Positions 46,810 to 59,872 are shown, counted from the first letter of the stretch. The stretch is 64,000 nt of DNA from Prosapia bicincta (GCA_036971475.1 JBAIZL010000001.1:110845350-110909349), one strand, 5' to 3'. Made by a program: numbers and translations. Notes: generated from the letters alone by a model not told the origin.

Positions 46810-48042
46810 TTACTCCAGAGGAGCACAACCGATGTCACCTTCTTCGCTGTCGTAGTCGGATTCCTCTTGTCCATCGGAGTCGTCAGGAGCCAAACTTATG
46901 ATGAACTGTTCTACGGATGATTCATCTAGCCTTTCATTTTTCCAATCTGCGTCCATTAATTTTTTGACGTGATTGACACATTTGCTCCACATGTCGGCCG
47001 TATAGTTGCTGATGGATTCACGAAAGAGTTGCTCAACATCTGACAGTTTGAACGTTGTGTTACGAGATTTTACGAATTTCTTAAGGCTGGCCCACACCAT
47101 TTCGATGGCGTTGTATTGACAGTGATACGGTGGAAGACGAATCACCTTGAAACCCATTTCACCTGCTTTTTTGTCGATCACATAGGTTGGTGTCGGTGGT
47201 TTGTGTAGACGAACTAGCTGATACAGCTCCGGTTTGCGTAAGTCTTCAGGGAAAGGTATGCGCTTTTCATTAAGCCAGTTGACCATAACAGCCTTGGTAG
47301 AGGAAGAAGTAGTAGCCTTGCCTTGTGTCCTAGAGTGGTAGGACGCGTTGTCCATTAATATTGTGGATCCTTTTGGTATCACCGGAAGAAGCTTACCGAA
47401 GAACCAAGACTCAAAAACGTCACCATCCATGTATTCATGATAATCTCCGGTCTTTTTAGATACAATTATGAGAGGTGGGGCTTTTATCCAGCCGTTGACA
47501 CCACCAGCATGGCAGATTATCAACCGCTTCCCCTTACCTAGAGGAGTACCAGGAGCACATTTTATCGATCCGTCAGTCCAACCACTATCCAAACTGACGT
47601 TAGCGTTCAGCCAGGTTTCGTCGAGAAAAATTACCTTCGTAATGTCAAAATTGCGCATCTTTCTCAGAAATACACATCTCTGAAGAGCAACTGAAGGTTT
47701 TTCCATGATCACTTTACGGTTGTTAAATTTTTTGTACGTGAAACCAACGTCTTGTATCACTAAATGAAGGGAAGATCGCGACCCGCTGTAGAGTCCTGAT
47801 TCTCGGAGAGACGTGAGTAGTTGGTTGAGGGTTGGTACTTCCTTTCGGGCATAATAGGCCATTATATGTCTTCGTATAGCTGCTTTGTCAAAGTCGTCGA
47901 TATCTCTTGTAGGCCGCTTCCTCTTGGAATTTCGTTTTGGCGTGCGGATAACAACTGTTTCCCTTCGGTTATCAACAGGTGTGCTAAAGTCTCCGTCTTC
48001 ACAGCCCCCATCACCAATTTGATGGCGTATGTAAAACTTCAC
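46810..48042 (-). CDS. DD82E transposase (IS630-Tc1-mariner superfamily)
   Basis: A single uninterrupted frame of 410 residues encoding a cut-and-paste transposase that binds the element's inverted repeats and inserts at TA. A basic segment PKRNSKRKRPTRD (residues 35-47) could be a nuclear localisation signal. Residues 50-110 look like a helix-turn-helix DNA-binding region. The DDE domain has Asp141 in FLDETWLN, Asp231 in LMDNASYH and Glu314 in YNAIEMVWASLKK. The gap between the second Asp and the Glu is exactly 82 residues, matching the DD82E group reported as Sailor (name from memory). All catalytic residues are present. The C-terminus is acidic (DDSDGQEESDYDSEEGD). The first Met was used; the frame lies between the two inverted repeats, so it is probably functional. 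Confidence 0.93.
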   Translation of the reverse strand: MKFYIRHQIGDGGCEDGDFSTPVDNRRETVVIRTPKRNSKRKRPTRDIDDFDKAAIRRHIMAYYARKEVPTLNQLLTSLRESGLYSGSRSSLHLVIQDVGFTYKKFNNRKVIMEKPSVALQRCVFLRKMRNFDITKVIFLDETWLNANVSLDSGWTDGSIKCAPGTPLGKGKRLIICHAGGVNGWIKAPPLIIVSKKTGDYHEYMDGDVFESWFFGKLLPVIPKGSTILMDNASYHSRTQGKATTSSSTKAVMVNWLNEKRIPFPEDLRKPELYQLVRLHKPPTPTYVIDKKAGEMGFKVIRLPPYHCQYNAIEMVWASLKKFVKSRNTTFKLSDVEQLFRESISNYTADMWSKCVNHVKKLMDADWKNERLDESSVEQFIISLAPDDSDGQEESDYDSEEGDIGCAPLE

Positions 48043-48311
48043 GTTTTTTAGAACTCATATCGAACACAGCACTAAAAAGGTGTAACCACTTATACTGATA
48101 CGCACCGACTAGCTCTCTAAAGCGAGTGCCTGTTGGCCTGTCCAGTTCAAATGAGTAACGCATGAGTCACGCTGGAATATCCATTATATGAGTCACTCAC
48201 GTAGCGTTTGGGTTACGTGCAAAGGCTAATGAACTGCATTTCTAAATGTAGCTAAAAGCCGTCGACCTAACTCCGACGTGTTTCGACTATGTAAATATTC
48301 TGTAAATGGAG

Positions 48312-48839
48312 ATATAATTTAATTATTAACGTCCTGTATAACAATCCTGTTATAAGATAATAAATTGTATTGATTTGATTTTATTTAATTATGTAGCCTA
48401 TATTTAATAACGAGTTGCGTTTATAAACATATTGAGTCATATATGTAAATATTCTTTTAATATTAACAAACTGTATAACAATACTGTTTTATGATAATAA
48501 ATTGTATTTATTCTATTTGATTTGGTTTGATTTTATGCCAATAAATAAAGTTAAAAAGTTAAATAAGGCCAATTACAATTTTTTGCAACCACTAATTTTA
48601 CTAATTGACATAACTCCGTCGTGTTTGGACTAGTTTTTCATGAAATCACACGTAGACATCAAAACTGTAATAAAAAATTAAAAAATACGCTTACTTTTAT
48701 GTGATAATATTTTGGAGTGGAGTGCTTTTTACGCCTCATTAGCGCGGGTGGCCGGCCGCCGAGCGCCTGACCCAAGCTATTGTTGGGAGCTCGGGCGGTG
48801 ACTTAATCTTTTACCCGCCGTCCCAAAATGGATAGACAA
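48312..48839 (-). repeat. Right terminal inverted repeat of the DD82E transposon
   Basis: Inverted copy of 45961-46481. Sequence differences from the left arm are few, for example one base in the CGGCCGGCC core. Confidence 0.85.
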
Positions 48840-50455
48840 TAGATAAAGTTCGAATGTTCAGGTAACCCTTGCATAAAGTTCATCAAATCCTTTGTTAACA
48901 CCATTGTTTAAAAGTTTCTAACATTAGTAGTAATTGTTAGAACACTGTGGTTTTTTGGACTTAAAATTACATACATAAATCCACATACATATGTCAATAC
49001 AACAGAAGGATAATTTATACCAATTTATTATTTTTCATGTCAATTTAATTATTAGAAGAAGTCACAGGCAAGATTACGTCTTAGCGCCTTACTGTTTACC
49101 TTATTTTAGTGTCGCCAAACATAAATCTGAAAGAATACAAAACAAATTTTAATATATGTTATATATACATAAAATAATTTAGATTAACTTGAGTAATACA
49201 TCATTTATTATCGGGTTTTTTTCTGAATAACATATTATTTAATTTATATTGACTTTATAAATTACCTTTTTAGTCATTTTGAATATTTAGTGTTTCAACT
49301 TTGTTAAACGTTAACTTGTTATAACTTGATCCAACTTTAATCTTGTGATTTCAGAACTTGCAAATTATATCTGAATAAATTTTTATTTCATGACCACCAC
49401 TTATATTTCTATTTATAAAAAAATTTGATCTATGATATTAGGACATTTACTAAATTTATGAAATGCTATTAAAATTCAGACTCGCCCCAAAAACGTTCAC
49501 TGTGATCACTCCTCTACTCCTCCATAGTTTTCTTGGAGTATGGAATCTTGTAGCAGTCGTAATTGATCGGTTTTAGGGCCATCTTTATTACTTTTTATAA
49601 TTTATTACATGAAAGTTAAAATTCGAACAGGCGGGCGCTCGAAAACAGTTCATCACCACGTCCATCGTGGGCTTGATTTTCTGCTTAGACACGGAACAGG
49701 ATCTTGTAACCTCTTGGATCTCTGGAAAAACATCAGTTCGTCACGAGAACTGATAATCGTCTCCTTTCATCCCCCAACCTGCGCTACGCGGATGTTTAGT
49801 TTATCCATAAATTTGTCTTAACTTGAAAACTGAGTGTCCTATTGGACTTGCTTTCGAAGATTTGTGGTCGTTTTTTAGCTGCTGGTGTAAAATGTTCCTT
49901 ATTATGTAACATTCTCATACTTCTTAACACCATGGTCTTTTTCATAACTTTAGATTTTATTACCAACTTGAATGACAGTTTTACGACACTCCGTTCGTAA
50001 GTTTCGCTTTATCGGCATTCGAAACTACTTTCTCCAGCACTTGACACTTTTCTAATTTTTAGAGAAATTTATTAAACCATTTATTAATTACATATTTTAT
50101 GAATTTACATTTACTTATAAATTTTATTTTACAATATTTTGCTTTTATTGGTTTTTGAAGTTTTCCCAATTTCGGGTGGCTTTTTACTTTTATTTTTTAG
50201 TTTCATTTTTTAATTTTGTTCATTATAACTAACAAAAATAAATTTAATTTTAATTTTGTATGTAAGAAGATATATACCACTCTTTCCTACTTGCTATTTT
50301 CTTTAATAAAATCGGCCTTTTGGACCGGCCTTCTTTACTCAACCAGAGAGTGAACCTCGCTTGTCCGCTACTGTCCATAGCAGCTGTTTCAATTTTAAAA
50401 GATTTTGATCAAGTGCAAAATCTTCATCTTTGAAACGGTTTTGGAAGTCTCAACC

Positions 50456-50460
<5 letters not shown>

Positions 50461-50522
<62 letters not shown>
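50461..50522. repeat. (CT)n(CA)n microsatellite at block end
   Basis: Longer version of the tract at 16699-16757 in block copy 1. Confidence 0.9.
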
Positions 50523-50527
<5 letters not shown>

Positions 50528-50570
50528 AACGCGGGCGCGCGCGGTTTTTTGGTTGAAACCGGATTTTTAG

Positions 50571-50749
50571 ATTAATTAATTGAAAGATTAAGTTTTTAAT
50601 TTCCTAATTTTCAATAATTTTTTGTTTAACTAAATTAAACTTAAAACAACAGAAACAATTTAAAACAGAAGAAGATAAGGATCCTTAACTTGTTGAACAA
50701 CAAGCCTAATGATTCAAATTCGATCAGAAGTAGTATTTACCAACGCCTG

Positions 50750-50798
<49 letters not shown>

Positions 50799-52152
50799 CA
50801 CAGTGCCTTTAGAATATCTAATGAAGAATAGCACCTAAAAATTGTGAATACAAATTGGAATTAGTTTTCAACAGACAGCTTACACTTTGGAATTGGAGAG
50901 CAAGGTCTATGTCATAGAAAAAATATTAAAAGAATAAATTCTTATAGAAATATTAAAAAATAATGTTATTTTGAAGTAAGTAAATAAATATTTCTAAATA
51001 TTTACGTTTTTTGCGTTTCCTAAAATTATAATATTTCCCTCTGTTGACGCGTTTCGGAATAACACCATTTTTAAAACTCAAATCGAACAGTTCGCCCAAA
51101 CTTTGAGTTCGTCTTTATATACAATAATATACTAAATGTAATGTAATGTTAGGAAAGGCAGACAAAAGTACTCAAATATATAGAAATATTCTTAACAGAA
51201 ATGAAGATGAGTATATAAAGAATTTCAAATAAATATTTATTTGTTAAGATACATTAAGAAAACAAATATTATTAAATCTTGGTAATATTTCAGAAAAGTA
51301 TTATTTTTATGATGAACAGACTTGCTAGGAGGTATGTGAAAGACTGAAATTTAAACCTTTTTTGTATTTTTTAATTATATATTCAATTAAAAGCTCAAAA
51401 TATATTTCTTCAACTGAAAAAAAGATGCCAAATACCTTTTGGATAAATTAATTGTTTTAAATTCTTCGAGTGTTCATTAAAGCAACCTGATTTGCATATT
51501 CCTCTTCCCTTAGCTTTATTAGTTCTTGGTCACGTATTACATTCAGTTCAGCCCGAAAGATGTAAATGTTTAAATTTATAAGAACATTTCTGTCAATATG
51601 GCTCGGCTCAATAAATAAAGAGGTATTCATTATTTTCTCTTTCATTTTAAATACATTTTACATTATTTTAGCATCGAGATGTAAAGTATTAATAAACAAT
51701 GTTATAACAGTGTATACAATTCATTATTCAAAATCGTTTATTATGTTGTTGTTAATAATAAATATGTTTCGGCAGTGCTGAAGGTCCCACCTGCAGTGTG
51801 ACAGATCACTCATAAACATTATTTTATACTATTTAAATAAATGAAACCTCTATACCACAAATAACTTTTTCTTTAGGTGTAATTAACGTCAAATTACTTT
51901 ATGTACTATTTATCGAGTAAAACTAAAAAATGACTAGATTTATTTATAAGGATAATAACATAACACTAGGGCAAATTAGATTTCTTTAGTAACTAATTAT
52001 TAAATTATTATTATGTATTAATAGTTTTAATATGAAAAAAGTCAAAACCTATTGTTGCTAATATGTTTTCAGAGAAAATGGTCATTAAATTAATGATTGA
52101 CACAATAAGTTTTACAAACATGGGATATAAAAACAGCGGTTGATTGGTGATT

Positions 52153-52234
<82 letters not shown>

Positions 52235-52334
52235 CACTTTCACTTTATGTAGTTAAACAAGAATCTTACTTGGTATTGTTTAAGTACATAAGTCAAAGTG
52301 ATAAGTGTATACAAGAAAACAGTGTTGCATAACT

Positions 52335-52395
<61 letters not shown>

Positions 52396-52960
52396 ATTGT
52401 CTACGTTTCGAAAATTGGTTTATTTCCATTATTAGGCCTTGTTAGGATTTCGTTGTAGATTGACATAATTCTTCATACTACTGCAGACAATGCGTTCATT
52501 TGTACCAATATATTTGAAAAAACTCTAGTAAGAATCTTGATATTCGGATCAAGCGCTGCAGGGTTGCCACTCAATCCAACCCCCTAAATGACACAATATT
52601 TATACTTGACTTGCAAATCAACCGGTTTTGTATTTACCTTATATCCCTGCAAGTGTAAACATATTATGAAACATATTTTTGTAATACCTTTCGTTGACGT
52701 ACAACCTGCGTATGTTCAAAACGTGATAAAAGTTGAAATAAATTGCTGGATGTTATTAATTTCTCTTGTTTTATTATTAACGCTTCAGTAATTAATCAGT
52801 CGTTTATCTGTGAACTTATTTATACGTTTTTATCGTTAGCGACACCACCGTATTAAACTGAGTGGGTTTTAGATACTTAGATTACCATTAATTGTATTTA
52901 ATTTTACAGTGATTTAAAAATAAAACCAGAAGAATATAACTCAAATTCATACACATTCTT
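50571..52960. other. AT-rich spacer with Penelope-like ends
   Basis: No gene supported. (GA)n lies at 50754-50796 and (AT)n at 52157-52230 and 52338-52391. On the minus strand, TGGTGTTATTCCGAAACGCG (near 51048-51070) and TTTTCGAAACGTAGAC (near 52401-52418, directly beside (AT)n) look like the untranslated ends of Penelope-like elements. A 62-codon minus frame at 51457-51645 has a charged coiled-coil-like stretch (ELIKLREEEYANQ) but no recognised family. Confidence 0.4.
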
Positions 52961-52964
52961 TGTA

Positions 52965-53720
52965 AAGAACATTTATTTTAAAACTAAGAAAATTATAAAT
53001 ATTGCAATTCCCAAATGTGTTATTACATTTTTCCTTGAAGGAATATAAGTAGTTGCAGTGATATTTACTTACTAAACTCTACATCTGCCCAAACGTAAAT
53101 AATTGTTAAATCAATTGGCAAGTATTGCAATAAGTAAAAGTTATAAATTATACGTTATGCAACTGCTTTTATTTAATAATTTAGAATAAGACTTAAAATT
53201 TAGACGTTTAAAAGACAAATATTGCAAAAAGTAATAAGTCTCAAATTATAAGTTGTATAAATTTTTAAAACACTAGACGAGATATACTGTTGTTGTTTTT
53301 ATAGGTAAAATTGATTTTGTTGCAGGTACATTTCACATACATAGAGATTATTCTGATTTTTTGACTGTGTGGGGTTCAATTTCCAAATGCATTACTACAT
53401 TTTCCCTTAAAGGAATAGAAAAAGGTACACTGATATTTACTCACTAACATCTACATCTGTCCCAAACGTAAATGTTTGTTAAATCAATTGACAAATATTG
53501 CAATAAGTAATGAGTCTTAAATTATAGGCTATGAAAATTGGAGGATTTGGGGGAATATTTAAGAATGACTCTTTGATATTTTTTTAAAACACTAGACGAG
53601 ATATAATGTTGTTCTACTTGTATGTAAAACTGATTTTATTCAAGGTGACTTTCAGATACATAGAGAGTATTCTCATTGTGTGACTGTGTGTGGTGATAGT
53701 GTCTTGTTTAGAGCCTCTCT
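52965..53720. repeat. Two-copy tandem duplication of about 360 bp
   Basis: Shared strings in order, including CATCTACATCTG, CACTAGACGAGATATA and GACTGTGTG, occur in 52965-53370 and again in 53380-53720. The copies have diverged moderately. No coding sense was found. Confidence 0.7.
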
Positions 53721-53929
53721 TTTTTTCTCAATTTTTATATAACTATTGTTTATCGTGTTATATAACCTTCAATAATAGGAGTATTCTATTAATAGAAATC
53801 CATGGCTTGTATTCTTCTTTTTATTCGACCATTGGTATAATTGGTAATTAACTGCTAGCCTGTTCCTGTCGAATGTTTTCATGGATTTTGTAATATCAAG
53901 AGCAGAGTGGAACAATATATTACAATGTC

Positions 53930-54114
53930 AATATTGGAAAGAACCCCAATACCACAAAAATAATAACAAACAACAAATATTACAAGTTACTTAAGATTAC
54001 ACCCTTATGTATATTTCGACGGTCATTTCGATAAACCCTAGGATTTAATCTTAAATAACTTCTTATATGCGTTATTTGGGATTTTTGTGTGGTATTGGGG
54101 TTCTTTCCAATATT
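53930..54114. repeat. Fold-back inverted repeat
   Basis: Arms 53930-53962 and 54081-54114 share AATATTGGAAAGAACCCCAA inverted, with a 2-bp indel. The inner sequence is also partly inverted (TTAAGATTA against TAATCTTAA) and contains TTTCGACGG. It may be a small MITE or paired Penelope-like ends. Confidence 0.65.
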
Positions 54115-54463
54115 TTCATTGTGGGATTTTATTTATTAGAACGTTGTTTGTAATAATTTTAAATAATTCACGAAGTTAAATTTTAATATTTCTTAAATAT
54201 ATGTTTTGTGTATATTTAAGGCCAAATTCATTAACATCAGTGATTTATTGTGTCAACCCTTGGTTAGAAATACCTTCAATAAATTTCGTTGTTATTTAGC
54301 ATAGGACAATAACTTTGGTCTTTAAATGTTTAGTTAAAGCATAATTTTGTTAGTCTTATAATTATATATATTTGCCAATTTGTCTTTTTAAAATATTAAA
54401 CTTTAAAAACTGTACACTCCCTGTATTAAAACAGAAATTGATCTCTTTTCCAAATAGTTTACT

Positions 54464-54470
<7 letters not shown>

Positions 54471-54552
<82 letters not shown>
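54471..54552. repeat. (CT)n(AT)n microsatellite
   Basis: Compound tract. Ser-Leu, Arg-Glu and Ile-Tyr frames across it are not genes. Confidence 0.95.
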
Positions 54553-54559
<7 letters not shown>

Positions 54560-54599
54560 TACATACATGAACAACACAAGTGCGTTGATGGATGCATGG

Positions 54600-55859
54600 A
54601 GTTGTTAAAGTAATCTTACATTTACAACCTCCCCATCTAACTAGCGAACGGGATGTCGTAATAGCATGAGTTATGGGACATGAGGGGGAAAAGTAGAGTT
54701 TTCTTATTACATTCATAACGTATACAACAGTAACAATTTTACGAAGTCTTATCTTTTGTTTGTTTTTTAATCTCAACTGTCGTAATTTATTTCTTTATTT
54801 TATGGTTTTTGTTATGTGATAAAATACAGCACAGTAAGAAAAATGCATTTAATGGCTACGTTTATTACACGACTAAATCTTTTTTTTCTTTTCTTATGTA
54901 TTAAATCCAATGTTCAAGTATATTAAATATATATTGTTTTTTTCCTTAGTAATATATTAATCGTGTTTGAGTATTACTACATGATTTATTGTATAATATT
55001 ATGTTATTTTTTATATTGTATACTCATATTTTCTTAGATAATATTATTATAAATACACACACAGCAACACAATGGGACAACCATGGCTGACACATAAAGA
55101 GAGATAGATAGATAGAGAGAGAGAGGGGGGGAATAAGCATATTTGAAGAACAAATTAAGCATATTATTTTAAACTAAATTAATTGATTGTTATATGAAAT
55201 AATGTTTTTAATAAAAGCCAAGATTCTTTACTAACAGTAACCGTGTCATGTTAAATGCTAAAACACATCTCTTTTCAAGTGAATAATAAATTACATCCAG
55301 ATGAATTTCCTTATAGGAACCTAATTCCTGAAAATACGTTTCAATATATCAGAAACGTTGTAAATATATTATAAAAAGTGTAATAATGTGACAAATTTAA
55401 ATATTAGTAATTATTAAATATGAAATAGTTTATCAAATCTTTGGGTGATAAAAATTACAAGGTAAAATATGTTTACTTGTATTTTTTAAATAAGGCTCAT
55501 AGGCAAAATAATTTTACATTTGGATCCAACCCTAAAACGGACATATTTGTTTTTATTGTGACAGGTTCTAATCTGTGTGTGACACATTATACATTGGCTT
55601 AACTAAAAAGTGAAAAAATAATATTTCATAATAATGATTGATTACCCGAAATTAATACCTAATAACTTTCATAAAATAATAAAAGTATAATGATGGAGAA
55701 AAATTAAAATATATAAAAGAACAAATAGAAAAATAAAATGGGAAACTAAATATACATTTACACGTAACAATGTTACACAAATTACAAACGTCTTAATAAA
55801 CACATAATAATAATCAGGCTAAATAAAAAATCTATTAAAAATATATTAAATAAGATAAC
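54600..55859. other. Noncoding spacer
   Basis: AT-rich with no gene supported. A short GATA/GA-rich tract is at 55103-55130. Confidence 0.5.
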
Positions 55860-56350
55860 AACAATGAAAACATTGCTTCAACCCAAGACCTGTCACCACC
55901 AACTCAATACAAAGACCACTGAAACCTAAATCACCGCTGCCGCCTCCATTACAATCCAAACATCATTCCAATTCGAAACCCACATCGCCAATATAATAAC
56001 CCTAACATTATCGCCACCTAAACTACCGCATCCATCACCACAACGCAAGAAAATCACTGCTTCATAAAACCTTCATCATCACATCACCAATATCACAATA
56101 ATACAAAACCCAACATAACTGCCACAACGCAAATTTCATAGCTACCCAAACTCGGCTACCATCACGTCAATCATCAATCGATGCAAATAAAGTCATGGCA
56201 TTAAAACCACTTAGCAAACATCACGGTAACCCAAGCCACCACTGCCCCAACTGCAAATCAATATCACTGGAATCCAAACAACACGCTAAAAACAAAGTAA
56301 ACATCAGTTACCAAAATCACCCCCCTCTCCCACCATAAGCAATAGTAGCA
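55860..56350. other. G-poor, A/C-rich strand-asymmetric tract
   Basis: About 490 bp with very few G on the plus strand, built of degenerate CCACC, ATCACC and ACAATCC-like pieces, with stops in every frame read. The right part (from about 56133) is duplicated at 59873-60090. Confidence 0.6.
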
Positions 56351-57616
56351 CAACCAACAATAAATCATTATTATTAATATCATAATTCCTTTATTATCAT
56401 GTTTATTATTGCAGCGAGCATTTATTGTTTTTTTTTATAATAATTACTGACAAAATGTTTTAACAATGTAATACTTGTTTACAATATTTTTTAAAGACAA
56501 GAGATACAAATTATTTCCTTTTAATTCCATCACATTTTATAAATATATAAAATACGATATTTGTAAATAGGAATCATAATTATTGTGCCACATTAGATCC
56601 ACAAAGAAATAAAAAAAACGGTTTTAGTCGAATATCGTCTGCAATATTTACTAAGCCTATGTATTACTAAATTCAGTGCCAGAGTTATATTATCTATAGT
56701 ACTAAAAGACGACAGTATGAAACTCATAAAATTGTATAATTTATAGCTTAACTTTAGTTATTATAATGGCATTGTCTACAAGCTCCTAAGATTGGATGCA
56801 GCTTTAGTGCTTAATAAAGGGTCTTGCATAATATTCGGAGCTTAGAGATTATAGTAAATGGCATAGAGAGCATTTACCAGAAAATAATTACCATCTGAAG
56901 CTTTACGTAGACCCTTATTTAAACGCTTTACAATATTCAGTTTAAGTAGTGTATTATGTATTTAAAAAAAAAACAAATGACAAAAACAAATTTGGAGGAA
57001 AAACTATATATATACTTTTCAAGTAATTTTTTCTTGTATCTAAATGATAAATAAGAATTATTATAACAAAGATAAATGGTGAAACAGATTTGAATAAAAT
57101 GATGAAACTTATAAACGTAGCTTGACTATTTAGGCTATGCAATATATTATAATATTTCTGTTTATAATTCAAATAAATTTCAATACACAAAGCTGGAGAA
57201 CATTTCTTGTACAGTAATTGCATGTAGGAATCACAAAAAATAAACATACAATAGCTTTTTATGTTAATTGTAAAAGAACAAATGCTAACCAATTTTATAT
57301 TTACTAAACCAAGTATAATTAGGATTTATGCTTATGAGAAACTACGGTCTATGATAAAGATCTGTTTTATAACAAAATGTTTAAAGTAGCAACAATTATG
57401 ATTTAAATAATTTCTTTAATATAACTTTATTTATGTAAAACAATAATTATAATTAAAGAAAAGGAAAATAGATAATGAGGTTTAAATGTTTCAAGGGGAC
57501 ATATTTTATTTACTACCGTAGCAATTACATAAATGGTAACAATAAATATGAATAATTTATTGCGTATTGTAAAACTAGAAGAGCATTTTCAAGTATTCGA
57601 AAGCTTTATAGACAGT

Positions 57617-57846
57617 TTATTTATCTAGAAGGTGTTTATGTTTCCGATTGTTCCGAGCTTTTAGCTGAATAGTAAAAACATAGTTACAGTTTGTCAGTCG
57701 ACATGTAAGGCCTACTGACGTTCCGTTAGATGTGACTCTAATACAACTGTAAGGATACTGTAGCCTTTGTATTTTCAAGCTTTTACAGAGGTTTCCATTT
57801 ATAAAAGATTTAAGACAAAAGAAAGGGTTTTTCCAAAGGCTACTGT
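57617..57846 (-). CDS. Possible terminal exon, unassigned
   Basis: A minus-strand frame of about 75 codons follows TTATACATATAG and ends at TAA. It contains [29 protein letters not shown] and a basic end (NNRKHKH) with four or more Cys. The matching stretch in tandem unit 2 (61330-61560) has a 2-nt deletion and an in-frame stop, so at most one copy is functional. No family is recognised, and upstream exons were not found because the minisatellite lies there. Confidence 0.2.
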
Positions 57847-57877
57847 CTATATGTATAATGTACACACACACACAAGC

Positions 57878-57885
57878 CTCATGGT

Positions 57886-57947
<62 letters not shown>

Positions 57948-57968
57948 TACACACACACGCTTCACGGT

Positions 57969-58042
<74 letters not shown>

Positions 58043-58143
58043 TACACACACACGCTTCACGGTTGTATATATATATATATATATAAGTACACACACACGC
58101 TTCACGGTTGTATATATATAAGTACACACACACGCTTCACGGT

Positions 58144-58181
<38 letters not shown>

Positions 58182-58656
58182 TACACACACACGCTTCACG
58201 GTTGTATATATATAAGTACACACACACACTTCACGGTTGTATATATATATATATATATATATATATAAGTACACACACACGCTTCACGGTTGTATATATA
58301 TAAGTACACACACACGCTTCACGGTTGTATATATATAAGTACACACACACTTCACGGTTATATATATATAAGTACACACACACGCTTCACGGTTATATAT
58401 ATATAAGTACACACACACGCTTCACGGTTGTATATATATAAGTACACACACACACTTCACGGTTGTATATATATAAGTACACACACACGCTTCACGGTTA
58501 TATATATATATATATAAGTACACACACACGCTTCACGGTTATATATATATATATATATATAAGTACACACACACACACTTCACGGTTGTATATATATAAG
58601 TACACACACACACTTCACGGTTATATATATATAAGTACACACACACGCTTCACGGT

Positions 58657-58710
<54 letters not shown>

Positions 58711-58959
58711 TACACACACACGCTTCACGGTTATATATATATAAGTACACACATACGCTTCACGGTTGTATATATATATATATAAGTACACACACACCCT
58801 TCACGGTTGTATATATATAAGTACACACACACGCTTCACGGTTGTATATATAAATAAGTACACACACACGCTTCACGGTTGTATATATATAAGTACACAC
58901 ACACACTTCACGGTTGTATATATATATATATATATAAGTACACACACACACTTCACGGT

Positions 58960-59011
<52 letters not shown>

Positions 59012-59174
59012 TACACACACACGCTTAACGGTTGTATATATATATAAGTACACACACACGCTTCACGGTTGTATATATATAAGTACACACACACGCTTCA
59101 CGGTTGTATATATATAAGTACACACACACGCTTCACGGTTGTATATATATAAGTACACACACACACTTCACGGT

Positions 59175-59238
<64 letters not shown>

Positions 59239-59294
59239 TACACACACACGCTTCACGGTTGTATATATATAAGTACACACACACACTTCACGGT

Positions 59295-59348
<54 letters not shown>

Positions 59349-59457
59349 TACACACACACACTTCACGGTTGTATATATATATATATATATATATAAGTAC
59401 ACACACACACGCTTCACGGTTGTATATATATAAGTACACACACACACTTCACGGTTA
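57878..59457. repeat. Minisatellite, about 35 units with nested (AT)n
   Basis: The core AAGTACACACACACGCTTCA followed by CGGTTGT and a variable (AT)n is repeated about 35 times (counted by eye). Units are as short as about 34 bp; longer ones differ in (AT)n length. Variants are GCTTCA versus ACTTCA and GGTTGT versus GGTTAT. Frames read through it are artefacts. Confidence 0.95.
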
Positions 59458-59872
59458 TACATAGCCTTATCACTAATAATGGGTAAAGTCAATATAATAA
59501 AACTGTAGTGTGTAGTATTAGAAGGTGTAATTACAGTACATTCGCTCATATATTTATGCTGTGATATTTTATAACATATAGTTGACATAAAGGCATGCAA
59601 ATTTATTTACAGATGGTTATTAGTTACAGAAAAAAAGTGTTAGTGAGTTAAAGTATGGCAATCTCAAGAAACTCGGCGAGGGGGTTATATCTTTCTAATT
59701 ATGCGAATTTCGAACGACAAAAACCGTTGAAAGAAGGTTACACTTGATAAAAAATTAAATATTTATTAAATATTTGAACTTTGATTGGCTGAATTACCAT
59801 AACGGGTTATAGAAATGCAGAGGGAATTATATCGCGGAGAAAGTTACCCGATTAGATAGAGTAGAGAATTGT

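Larger units (their letters stand above)
45961..48839 (-). mobile_element. DD82E (Sailor-type) IS630-Tc1-mariner transposon
   Basis: A 2879-bp element flanked by TA on both sides (45959-45960 and 48840-48841). The paralogous site in copy 1 (near 15081) reads GCTAGATAAAG with no insert, which fixes the ends exactly. Long inverted repeats of about 520 bp start TAATCTATCCATTTTGGG on the left and TTGTCTATCCATTTTGGG on the right. One uninterrupted transposase frame occupies the middle on the minus strand. The intact frame, similar arms and clean TA duplication indicate a recent insertion, after the block duplicated. Confidence 0.92.
38958..50570. repeat. Segmental duplication block, copy 2 (gene B)
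   Basis: This matches 6560-16783 from start to end and carries gene B in the place of gene A. It lacks the Penelope fragment, pogo-like segment and hairpin of copy 1, has a shorter (AC)n, has a triplicated AT module in intron 1 and contains the DD82E transposon at 45961-48839. Confidence 0.9.
56133..59870. repeat. Tandem duplication unit 1, with minisatellite
   Basis: From AAATTTCATAGCTACCCAAA to GAGTAGAGAATTG this unit is repeated directly at 59873-62335. Unit 1 has the expanded minisatellite at 57878-59457; unit 2 has only a remnant. Confidence 0.85.

Noticed and set aside
47468..48051. Plus-strand frames inside the transposase gene
   Set aside because: They are shadows of the intact 410-residue minus-strand transposase.
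57878..59457. Regular repeats separated by variable segments, superficially like a CRISPR array
   Set aside because: The spacers are only (AT)n of variable length, the genome is animal, and no cas genes exist. It is a minisatellite.
57858..59600. Many open frames of 70-115 codons on both strands
   Set aside because: They are translations of the (AT)n/(AC)n minisatellite (Tyr-Ile, Thr-His, Cys-Val strings), not genes.
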